Source: a bacterium
GTDB lineage: Bacteria; Chloroflexota; Dormibacteria; Aeolococcales; Bog-877
Reading direction: 5' to 3'
NCBI GenBank assembly: GCA_021798435.1
Contig: JAJZGN010000062.1
Span: 1-9,730 of the forward strand
DNA length: 9,730 nt
Under the pieces are notes generated by a model. That model did not search any database, was not told the origin of the DNA, and saw only the letters and a list, made by a program, of their open reading frames with translations. Within the stretch, counting starts at the first letter, position 1, and each line of letters begins with the position of its first letter. Shown here one piece after another: positions 1 to 6,634 of the stretch. A program made the position numbers and the translations under genes.

Positions 1-120
1 CACCAGCACGGTGCGCGGGCTGACCCGACGCGCCGGCACCGGCATCCGCCCCTCCTGGAACCAGCGCAGGGCGGTCCGGGGGTGAACACCCTGGGTTCGA
101 GCCCATTCGCTCAGCTTCAT
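1..120 (-). CDS. tnpA: IS607-family serine recombinase (TnpA), N-terminal fragment cut by window edge
   Basis: Forty codons read leftwards from an ATG and run off the window. The peptide begins MKLSEWARTQGVHPRTALRW and continues FQEGRMPVPARRVSPRTVLV. This matches the MerR-like winged-helix DNA-binding head that opens IS607-family transposases (pattern MKLSxxAxxxGVxxxTAxRWFxxGxxPVPA). In the family this domain is followed by a serine-resolvase catalytic domain, and often by a tnpB gene. Both would lie left of the window and cannot be seen. A purine-rich stretch (GGGGCAGG) directly precedes the ATG. An earlier ATG at 128-130 is out of frame. A stand-alone MerR-like protein is the alternative, but the RWFxxG..PVPA signature is strongly IS607-like. 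Whether the full recombinase is intact is unknown. Confidence 0.82.
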   Translation of the reverse strand, partial: MKLSEWARTQGVHPRTALRWFQEGRMPVPARRVSPRTVLV

Positions 121-130
121 CCTGCCCCAT

Positions 131-161
131 GATACACCTGTACGACGCCTAGTGTCTTATC
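131..161. repeat. Imperfect inverted repeat at the presumed IS607 end
   Basis: GATACAC at 131-137 and GTGTCTTATC at 152-161 pair as ACAC/GTGT plus GAT/ATC, with two extra bases in the right arm and 14 nt between. It sits 11-41 nt upstream of the recombinase ATG and 5 nt from the stop of the neighbouring hydrolase. A role in recombinase binding or as the tnpA operator is inference from position only. Confidence 0.4.
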
Positions 162-165
162 CGGC

Positions 166-1038
166 TCAGCAGTTCCCAACCCCCTGCCCGTCGATGAGGG
201 GCAGATAGAGCTCCGGGCGTCGGTCCCCCAGGGTGTGGTTGCGCGGGGTCCGCTGGCGCGCCCGGTCCACCCACTCCAGGTTCAGCTCCACGACCAGCAG
301 CTGCTCTTCGTCGACAGTGGCGGGGCCGGCGAGCATCGCCCCGTTGGGCGCCACGGCACAGCTGCAGCCCACAAAGTCCACCCCTCGCTCTGAACCGATG
401 CGGTCAGCCGCCACCACGAAGACCTGGTCCTGGGTGGCGACCCCCACGCTGGCGTAGTCGCCCATGGTCCAGCCTCTCGCGTCGACCGCCGGGCTGCGGA
501 AGTTGGCGACCCAGTTGGTGGGCACCGCGACCACCTCCGCGCCCCGAAGGGTGAGCACCCTCGCAGCTTCGGGGAACCAGAGGTCGTAGCAGATCAGCAC
601 CCCGAGCCGGCAGGGGCCGACATCGAAGACCAAGAAGCCGGAGTCACCGGGCTCGAAGAAGGTCTTCTCGTCGTTGAACAGGTGGGCCTTGCGGTACACC
701 CCGAGGAGCCCCGCTGGTCCCACCACCGCCGCCGAGTTGAACCTCCGATCTCCATCCGCCTCCGCGAACCCGGCCACCAGATGCACGTCGAGCTCGCGGC
801 ACAGGTCAGCCCAGCGTGACACGGTCGGGCCGTCCCGCCCCTCTGAACAGGCGGCCGCCTCCTCCGGGCTTTGGAAGGTGTAGCCGGAGGCCGCCAGCTC
901 CGGGAGCACGATCAGCTCCGCTCCCGCCTCGGCGGCCCGTCGTATCCAGAGCTCCGCCAAGAGGCGGTTGCCCAGCAGGTCGCCGATGGAAGGCGCGTAC
1001 TGGCAGGCGGCGGCAGTCAGCCGGCGGGTCGGGGACAT
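166..1038 (-). CDS. Carbon-nitrogen hydrolase (nitrilase superfamily amidase)
   Basis: A 290-residue protein of the usual single-domain length for soluble nitrilase-superfamily amidases. The Glu-Lys-Cys triad is visible: E47 in LIVLPELAASGY, K117 in GVYRKAHLF and C150 in VLICYDLWFPEAAR. The N-terminus (TAAACQYAPSIGD..GN) is the standard first beta strand, and NSAAVVGPAG and AVPTNWV fit the family. These enzymes hydrolyse non-peptide C-N bonds (amides, carbamoyl compounds, omega-amides) in the cytoplasm. The substrate cannot be read from the sequence, and the C-x-x-W-F-P-E block occurs in several branches. There is no signal peptide. The ATG lies 26 nt after the groEL stop with no promoter-like gap, so it is probably the last gene of the groES-groEL operon and heat-induced with it. 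No strong ribosome site precedes the ATG, which suggests coupling to groEL translation. An ATG at 1044-1046 is out of frame. The family call is firm, the specific function open. Confidence 0.92.
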   Translation of the reverse strand: MSPTRRLTAAACQYAPSIGDLLGNRLLAELWIRRAAEAGAELIVLPELAASGYTFQSPEEAAACSEGRDGPTVSRWADLCRELDVHLVAGFAEADGDRRFNSAAVVGPAGLLGVYRKAHLFNDEKTFFEPGDSGFLVFDVGPCRLGVLICYDLWFPEAARVLTLRGAEVVAVPTNWVANFRSPAVDARGWTMGDYASVGVATQDQVFVVAADRIGSERGVDFVGCSCAVAPNGAMLAGPATVDEEQLLVVELNLEWVDRARQRTPRNHTLGDRRPELYLPLIDGQGVGNC

Positions 1039-1064
1039 GGCGACATTCTGCAGCCTGGACGGCC

Positions 1065-2756
<1,692 letters not shown>

Positions 2757-2764
2757 GGGTCACG

Positions 2765-2771
2765 CCTCCTT
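2765..2771 (-). promoter_or_regulatory. Ribosome binding site that fixes the groEL TTG start
   Basis: AAGGAGG on the minus strand lies 8 nt before TTG (2754-2756). An in-frame TGA stands two codons before the TTG, so no longer start exists. GTG at 2761-2763 is out of frame. Confidence 0.75.
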
Positions 2772-2783
2772 GCTTCATTCTTC

Positions 2784-2810
2784 GGGGCCGCGGCCCCCAG
2801 GGGGGGCCGC
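2784..2810 (-). promoter_or_regulatory. GC hairpins between groES and groEL
   Basis: The 65 nt between groES and groEL hold a perfect 9-bp stem, GCGGCCCCC (2790-2798) with GGGGGCCGC (2802-2810) and a 3 nt loop. An overlapping perfect 14-bp palindrome, GGGGCCGCGGCCCC, lies at 2784-2797. The two cannot both form. No U tract follows in the direction of transcription. It could be a processing or stability element, or a partial attenuator that sets the groES:groEL ratio. It stops 13 nt short of the groEL ribosome site. The function is not shown by the sequence. Confidence 0.5.
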
Positions 2811-2821
2811 AGCGCCGGGCC

Positions 2822-3133
2822 TCAGGCCTTGCCGTTGGGCGCAACCACCGCCAGCACGTCCCGCTCGGAGAGGATGAGGTAGTCCTGGTCATCGATCTTG
2901 ATCTCGGAGCCGGCGTACTTCGCGTAGATGACCCGGTCTCCGACCTTCACGTCGAGCTCGACTCGCTGCCCGGTCTGCTCGTTGTACTTGCCGTTTCCGA
3001 CGGCCTCGATCAGCCCTTCCTGGGGCTTCTCCTTCGCGGTGTCGGGGAGCACGATGCCACTCTTGGTGGTCTCCTCACGCTCCAGGGGCTTGACGACGAC
3101 GCGATCTGCCAGCGGACGTAGCTTGAGGCTCAT
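2822..3133 (-). CDS. groES: Co-chaperonin GroES (Hsp10)
   Basis: A 103-residue protein, slightly longer than the typical 95-100. It forms the heptameric lid of the GroEL cage. The N-terminal LRPLADRVVVKPLEREE strand is followed by the mobile loop (about residues 20-36, SGIVLPDTAKEKPQEG) that docks on GroEL. Then come VGDRVIYAKYAGSEIKID and the C-terminal YLILSERDVLAVV, all standard. The ATG has a strong ribosome site (AGGAGGAGG at 3139-3147) and sits 18 nt downstream of a perfect CIRCE operator, so it is the first gene of an HrcA-repressed heat-shock operon with groEL and probably the downstream hydrolase. GroES looks very conserved while its GroEL partner is visibly divergent. Confidence 0.98.
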   Translation of the reverse strand: MSLKLRPLADRVVVKPLEREETTKSGIVLPDTAKEKPQEGLIEAVGNGKYNEQTGQRVELDVKVGDRVIYAKYAGSEIKIDDQDYLILSERDVLAVVAPNGKA

Positions 3134-3138
3134 TGCGA

Positions 3139-3147
3139 CCTCCTCCT
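3139..3147 (-). promoter_or_regulatory. Strong Shine-Dalgarno of groES
   Basis: AGGAGGAGG on the minus strand, 5 nt before the groES ATG at 3133. It is the strongest ribosome site in the window, as expected for an abundant chaperone. Confidence 0.8.
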
Positions 3148-3151
3148 CTGA

Positions 3152-3178
3152 TTAGCACTCACCCGTACCGAGTGCTAA
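3152..3178. promoter_or_regulatory. CIRCE operator (HrcA binding site)
   Basis: Perfect consensus: TTAGCACTC (3152-3160), a 9 nt spacer, and GAGTGCTAA (3170-3178). This is the operator bound by the HrcA repressor, which is released under heat stress. It lies between the promoter and the groES ribosome site and overlaps the expected transcription start, the classical arrangement for groESL. hrcA itself is not in the window. Confidence 0.97.
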
Positions 3179-3189
3179 GAGTTTAGCAC
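3172..3189. repeat. Extra CIRCE-like half-site forming a second inverted repeat
   Basis: The right CIRCE arm (GTGCTAA, 3172-3178) pairs again with TTAGCAC at 3183-3189, with only GAGT between. This gives a third half-site with 4 nt spacing instead of 9. It overlaps the putative -10 hexamer of the groES promoter (3180-3185). HrcA is known to bind the 9-9-9 form; whether it contacts this extra half is inference. Confidence 0.6.
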
Positions 3190-3210
3190 CTCAGGGGAGT
3201 AGGTTGGCAA
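3180..3210 (-). promoter_or_regulatory. Putative sigma70-type promoter of the groESL operon
   Basis: TTGCCA (3205-3210, five of six -35 matches) and TAAACT (3180-3185, four of six -10 matches) on the minus strand are separated by 19 nt, longer than the ideal 17. The predicted start falls inside the CIRCE operator, which fits steric repression by HrcA. Confidence 0.5.
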
Positions 3211-3233
3211 CTGGCGGTGCCCAGCTGGGAGCA

Positions 3234-3271
3234 GATTCGGCCCCCACCTCGGAGTCGGGGCCGGCCGAATC
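3234..3271 (-). terminator. GC-rich hairpin after the phosphate transporter gene
   Basis: GATTCGGCC (3234-3242) and GGCCGAATC (3263-3271) form a perfect 9-bp stem 26 nt past the transporter stop. An alternative inner stem GGCCCC (3239-3244) with GGGGCC (3257-3262) is also possible. No U tract follows on the minus strand, so it is either a non-canonical terminator or an RNA 3'-end stabiliser. It separates the transporter from the groES promoter. Confidence 0.5.
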
Positions 3272-3296
3272 GCGGATCCAGGGAGCCCCGAGGCGC

Positions 3297-4706
3297 TCAG
3301 GCGTTGACCGCCTGCAGCGGTGAGCTCGCCTCCACCAGATCCTCGCTGCTGGCCTCCTCCAGGGTCTTGCCGGTGGGTTCTGGGAGGAGGAAGGTGACCA
3401 TGATCCCCAGGACGGCGGTGGAGGTCGCGATCAACATCACCCCCGACAGCCCGAGGGTGCTCAGCACCAGCGGGAACGTGAAGGTCCCGATGAATGCCCC
3501 CACCTTGCCGGTCCCTGCGGAAAGGCCATGTCCGGTGGTGCGAGCGGACACCGGGTAAAGCTCGGAGGGCAGGACAAAGGTGGTGGTGTTGGGACCGAAC
3601 TCCGTGAAGAAGTAGCTGAGCCCATAGAGCACCACGAAGGGCAGTACCTCCTTGACTATCCCGGGCACCACCCCCAGCAGCAGGAATCCCAGTGCCATCC
3701 CCGTGAATCCCAGGAACTGCAGGCGCCTGTGCCCGACCCGATCGATCGCGAGGAAGGCGAAGATGTAGCCCGGGAGGGCGAAGAGGCTGAACACCAGCAG
3801 GGTGAGCGCGGTGTCCTGGATCAGGCTGGCATGGGGCGCCAGCGCCTTGAGAATGAGCGGCGACGAGATGCTGTTGCCATAGAAGGTGTAGTCCAGCAGG
3901 AACCAGCTGCCTGCCGTGCCCACCAGCAGCAGGAGGTAGCGGGGGTTGGACACGAATTGCCCGAAGGAGAGCCGCACCCGCGGCTCCCTCACCTCCGCCT
4001 CCGCCTGGACCTGGTCGCGGGTGTAGGACCTCAAGGCCGCCGCCGCGGCCTCGTTCTTACCTTGCACCCTGGCCATGAACCGCGGCGACTCCGGCATCTT
4101 CCGGCGCAGATAGATCACCCCCAGGGCAGGGATCGCACCCAGGCCCAGCATCAGCCGCCAGGCAAGGTCGTGATTGACCCCCAGGGCGAGGATGATCAGG
4201 GCGACCACCGGCCCCATGATCAGACCCAGTGCCTGCATCGAAAAGACCATGCTCACCAGCCGGCCCCGGTTCTTGCGGTTGGAGTACTCGCTCATGATCA
4301 CCGCGCTGACCGGGTAGTCGCCCCCGATGCCGATGCCCAGGACAAAGCGCCAGGCGATCAGCCAGACCAGGTTGGGCGAGAGTGCGCTGCCCACCGCGGC
4401 CACCGCCATCAGCGCCGCCTCCAGCCCATAGACGGCCTTGCGCCCGAACACGTCGGCGACCCGGCCGAAGATGGTGGCGCCGATCAGGGCGGCGATCAGA
4501 GCGGTGCTCCCCACCAGTCCGATCACAAAGGGCGAGGGGTGATACTCGACCTTGATGAGGGCCAGGGCGACGCCGATGATGAAGAGGTCGTAGGCGTCGG
4601 TGAAGAAGCCCATCCCGGCGGTGAACAAAACCCGCATGTGGAACCGTCCGATGGGCGCCTCGTTGAGAGCGTCCACCACACCCCGGCTGAGCGTCTCCCT
4701 GGACAT
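3297..4706 (-). CDS. MFS phosphate:H+ symporter (PHS/Pho84-type)
   Basis: A 469-residue membrane protein with about twelve hydrophobic segments and a central charged loop (about residues 200-250). GMGFFTDAYDLFIIG (31-45), GIGIGGDYPVSAVIMSE (124-140) and FFTEFGPNTTTFVLPSE (366-382) are hallmarks of the phosphate:H+ symporter family. Residues matching the phosphate ligands of the fungal PiPT structure are all present: Y131, Q158, W268, D272, Y276 and N373. D40 and D130 match the proton-path acids. This supports inorganic phosphate uptake driven by protons, although some bacterial relatives carry other small anions. The ATG is preceded at 12 nt by GGGAGG. Upstream is an 11-bp tandem repeat that looks like a Pho box, which would tie expression to phosphate starvation. 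It appears monocistronic, flanked by GC hairpins on both sides. Confidence 0.85.
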   Translation of the reverse strand: MSRETLSRGVVDALNEAPIGRFHMRVLFTAGMGFFTDAYDLFIIGVALALIKVEYHPSPFVIGLVGSTALIAALIGATIFGRVADVFGRKAVYGLEAALMAVAAVGSALSPNLVWLIAWRFVLGIGIGGDYPVSAVIMSEYSNRKNRGRLVSMVFSMQALGLIMGPVVALIILALGVNHDLAWRLMLGLGAIPALGVIYLRRKMPESPRFMARVQGKNEAAAAALRSYTRDQVQAEAEVREPRVRLSFGQFVSNPRYLLLLVGTAGSWFLLDYTFYGNSISSPLILKALAPHASLIQDTALTLLVFSLFALPGYIFAFLAIDRVGHRRLQFLGFTGMALGFLLLGVVPGIVKEVLPFVVLYGLSYFFTEFGPNTTTFVLPSELYPVSARTTGHGLSAGTGKVGAFIGTFTFPLVLSTLGLSGVMLIATSTAVLGIMVTFLLPEPTGKTLEEASSEDLVEASSPLQAVNA

Positions 4707-4757
4707 TTGAGATCGGATCCTCCCTGGCGCCTGAGCCCTGGTAGGCGGGCCACCTCG

Positions 4758-4763
4758 ATTGTC
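4758..4763 (-). promoter_or_regulatory. Putative -10 element of the phosphate transporter
   Basis: GACAAT on the minus strand, exactly 10 nt downstream of the second Pho-box-like repeat. This is the spacing known for E. coli PhoB-activated promoters, where the box replaces the -35 element. No good -35 hexamer is seen. The match is modest on its own and is supported mainly by the neighbouring repeats. Confidence 0.35.
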
Positions 4764-4772
4764 CCGAGGCGC

Positions 4773-4794
4773 GGGTTAAGCCGGGGTTAAGCGG
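4773..4794 (-). promoter_or_regulatory. Pho-box-like 11-bp tandem direct repeat
   Basis: On the minus strand CTTAACC occurs twice (4785-4791 and 4774-4780), separated by 4 nt. The full 11-bp units, CCGCTTAACCC and CGGCTTAACCC, differ at one base. Direct 7-bp repeats with an 11-bp period are the known architecture of PhoB/PhoP boxes, and B. subtilis PhoP prefers TTAACA-like cores. The site lies 67 nt upstream of a gene that looks like a phosphate transporter. Binding by a PhoP/PhoB-type regulator is inference. Confidence 0.5.
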
Positions 4795-4824
4795 GGGGCC
4801 GTGCCGCCAGACGCTCGGATCCGT

Positions 4825-4858
4825 CCCGGCAGCGGTCGCCGATCGGGCCGCTGCCGGG
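4825..4858 (-). terminator. Strong GC hairpin after the acyl-CoA synthetase gene
   Basis: CCCGGCAGCGG (4825-4835) and CCGCTGCCGGG (4848-4858) form a perfect 11-bp stem with a 12 nt loop, 40 nt past the synthetase stop. As with the hairpin at 3234-3271, there is no following U tract. It probably marks the 3' end of the synthetase transcript and separates it from the transporter's regulatory region. Confidence 0.55.
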
Positions 4859-4897
4859 TCGGCGCTACCTCGGCGTCCCCACCACGAGCACCTGAGC

Positions 4898-6565
4898 TCA
4901 GCTCCCGCCAGCTGCTCGTAGCCGCTCCCGCAGCTCCGTCCGCCGGATCTTGCCGCTCACGGTCTTGGGCAGCTCCGAGACGAAATGGATCTCACGGGGA
5001 TATTTGTACGGAGCAGTGACCCGCCGCACGTGCTCCTGGAGCTCCCGGGCGAGCTCGTCCGAGCCCTGGTGTCCAGGGACCAGAATCACGAAGGCGGTGA
5101 CGATCTCGGTGCGCATCGGATCGGGCTTGCCGACCACCGCCGCCTCGGCCACAGCGGGATGCTCCAAGAGCGCCGACTCGACCTCGAAGGGGCCGATCCG
5201 GTAGGCGGAGGAGGTGATGACGTCATCGGCCCGGCTCTCGAACCAGAGATAGCCGTCCTCGTCCCTCCGGCCCCGGTCCCCGGTCAGGTACCAGTCGCCC
5301 TTGAAGGAGGCCGCGGTGGCCTCCGGGTCGCGGTAGTACCCGGCGAACAGCCCCAAGGGGCGCCGCGGGGCGGCTCGGACCGCGATGTTCCCTTCGTCGC
5401 CCACTCCGAGGACCTGGCCGAAGTCATCGACCACGTCCACCTGGTACCCGGGAACCGGCCTTCCCATCGAGCCCGGCCTGAGCGGGAGGCAGCGGAAGTT
5501 CGCCACGACGTTCACGGTCTCGGTCTGGCCGTAACCGTCGTATATGGGCAGGCCCACCCCCTCCTGCCACTGGCGGATGACCTCCGGATTGAGCGGCTCC
5601 CCGGCCGCCACGCAGTGGCGCAGCCGGGAGAGGTCCGGTCGGGTGAGATCGGTGAGCACCAAAGAGCGGTAAATTGTGGGCGGGGCACAGAAGGTGGTGA
5701 TCCCATAGCGGGCGATCACGTCCAGCAAGAGGTCGGGGTCAGGCTTGCCCATGTTCATCTGGACCACCGCCGCGCCCTCCGCCCACTGCCCGAAGAGCTT
5801 GCCCCAGGCCGCCTTGGCCCACCCGGTGTCGGAGATGGTCCAGTGGAGGTCCCCGGGGCGCAGGTCCTGCCAGTAGCGTGCGGTGGAGCGGTGGCCCAGC
5901 CCGTAACTGGCCTGGGTGTGCAGCACCATCTTGGGGTGGGCCACGGTCCCAGAGGTGAAGTAGAGGAGCATCGGGTCCGATGCCGCCGTGGGATCAGCCG
6001 GGGTGGCGGCGTCCAGCGCCTGCTCCATGAGGGACCCGAGCGACGCCCAGCCGTCTCCCGCGGGCCTGCCGACCGCAATCCGCACCCTGAGCGACGGCAT
6101 CAAGTCCGCCACCTCGTCCAGCTTGGGAGCCTGCTGGCTGTCGCAGATCGCTGCCACCGCCTCGGCCCGGCCCACCCGGTAGGCGATGTCCCGGGCCGTG
6201 AGCTGCACCGTCGCCGGCATCGGAACCGCGCCCATCCGGATCGCCCCCAGGACCGCGAAGTACCACTCGGGAACGCGGGGCAGGAGCACGAACACCCGAT
6301 CTCCATGACCCACCCCGAGAGCCCGCAGGGCATTGGCCACCCTCCGGCTGGCGGACGCCAGGTCCGCGAAGGAGTGCTCCCCCACCACCTCACCGGCCGG
6401 CCCAAGGGACAGCAGCGCCAGCTCATCGGGTCGGGCGGCGGCCCGGGCCTCCAGGATGTCCAGGACGAAGTTGAAGCGCTCCGGAACCACAGGGGGTGGA
6501 GCCGCGACCTCCGCCTCGTAATCCACAAGGTTGGGCGGGCTCTCCCGGTCGGGTCGCTGGGTCAC
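4898..6565 (-). CDS. Medium-chain acyl-CoA synthetase-like enzyme (ANL superfamily)
   Basis: About 555 residues, typical for AMP-forming acyl-CoA synthetases that join a carboxylic acid to CoA via an acyl-adenylate. Numbered from the GTG, the A3 phosphate loop is YFTSGTVAHPKM (202-213), A5 is YDGYGQTET (342-350), A7 is WYLTGD (425-430), the hinge is ESRADDVITSSAYRIGPFE (443-461), and the catalytic A10 lysine is K539 in KTVSGKIRR. All catalytic motifs are present. The sequence is most like the medium-chain/benzoate-type branch (acetyl-, butyryl- or aryl-CoA ligases). The exact acid is not readable. The GTG is chosen because GGAGG lies 7 nt before it. An in-frame ATG at 6578-6580 would add five residues but has no ribosome site, and the GGAGG would then fall inside the gene. 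It has its own promoter and a hairpin at its end, so it is likely monocistronic. Confidence 0.9.
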   Translation of the reverse strand: MTQRPDRESPPNLVDYEAEVAAPPPVVPERFNFVLDILEARAAARPDELALLSLGPAGEVVGEHSFADLASASRRVANALRALGVGHGDRVFVLLPRVPEWYFAVLGAIRMGAVPMPATVQLTARDIAYRVGRAEAVAAICDSQQAPKLDEVADLMPSLRVRIAVGRPAGDGWASLGSLMEQALDAATPADPTAASDPMLLYFTSGTVAHPKMVLHTQASYGLGHRSTARYWQDLRPGDLHWTISDTGWAKAAWGKLFGQWAEGAAVVQMNMGKPDPDLLLDVIARYGITTFCAPPTIYRSLVLTDLTRPDLSRLRHCVAAGEPLNPEVIRQWQEGVGLPIYDGYGQTETVNVVANFRCLPLRPGSMGRPVPGYQVDVVDDFGQVLGVGDEGNIAVRAAPRRPLGLFAGYYRDPEATAASFKGDWYLTGDRGRRDEDGYLWFESRADDVITSSAYRIGPFEVESALLEHPAVAEAAVVGKPDPMRTEIVTAFVILVPGHQGSDELARELQEHVRRVTAPYKYPREIHFVSELPKTVSGKIRRTELRERLRAAGGS

Positions 6566-6572
6566 CCTGGCA

Positions 6573-6577
6573 CCTCC
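6573..6577 (-). promoter_or_regulatory. Ribosome binding site deciding the synthetase start
   Basis: GGAGG on the minus strand, 7 nt before GTG at 6563-6565. It overlaps the alternative in-frame ATG's second and third codons, which argues for the GTG as the true start. Confidence 0.6.
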
Positions 6578-6598
6578 CATCCCGTGGACGCTGGGCCG

Positions 6599-6627
6599 AG
6601 CTTAGGGGGGGAGTGGACCGAAGTCAA
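6599..6627 (-). promoter_or_regulatory. Sigma70-type promoter of the acyl-CoA synthetase
   Basis: TTGACT (6622-6627) and TAAGCT (6599-6604) on the minus strand are separated by exactly 17 nt. The -10 keeps the key first, second and last positions. The predicted start near 6592 leaves a leader of about 27 nt before the GTG start. The promoter begins only 8 nt past the tsaD stop, so the synthetase can be expressed separately from the tRNA-modification cluster, though read-through is also possible. Confidence 0.6.
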
Positions 6628-6634
6628 CCGGAGA

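Larger units (their letters stand above)
1..161 (-). mobile_element. Left part of an IS607-type insertion element, including its probable end
   Basis: The recombinase start at 120 and the short stretch up to the hydrolase stop (166) look like the tnpA-proximal end of an IS607 element. IS607 elements have no classical long terminal inverted repeats and make no target duplication. Their recombinase binds short repeats near the ends. Here GATACAC (131-137) faces GTGTCTTATC (152-161), an imperfect inverted repeat around a 14 nt centre, and could be such a binding site. The exact outer boundary cannot be fixed from one end. It must lie between about 121 and 166 if the hydrolase is intact. Confidence 0.5.

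Noticed and set aside
1039..1064. Possible promoter or terminator between groEL and the hydrolase
   Set aside because: The 26 nt gap has no stem-loop, no T run and no hexamer pair; the genes look co-transcribed.
3528..4790. 420-codon plus-strand frame opposite the phosphate symporter
   Set aside because: Antisense shadow: the peptide is dominated by Gln, His, Asp, Gly and Arg, with no membrane segments or motifs, and the opposite strand encodes a complete MFS protein.
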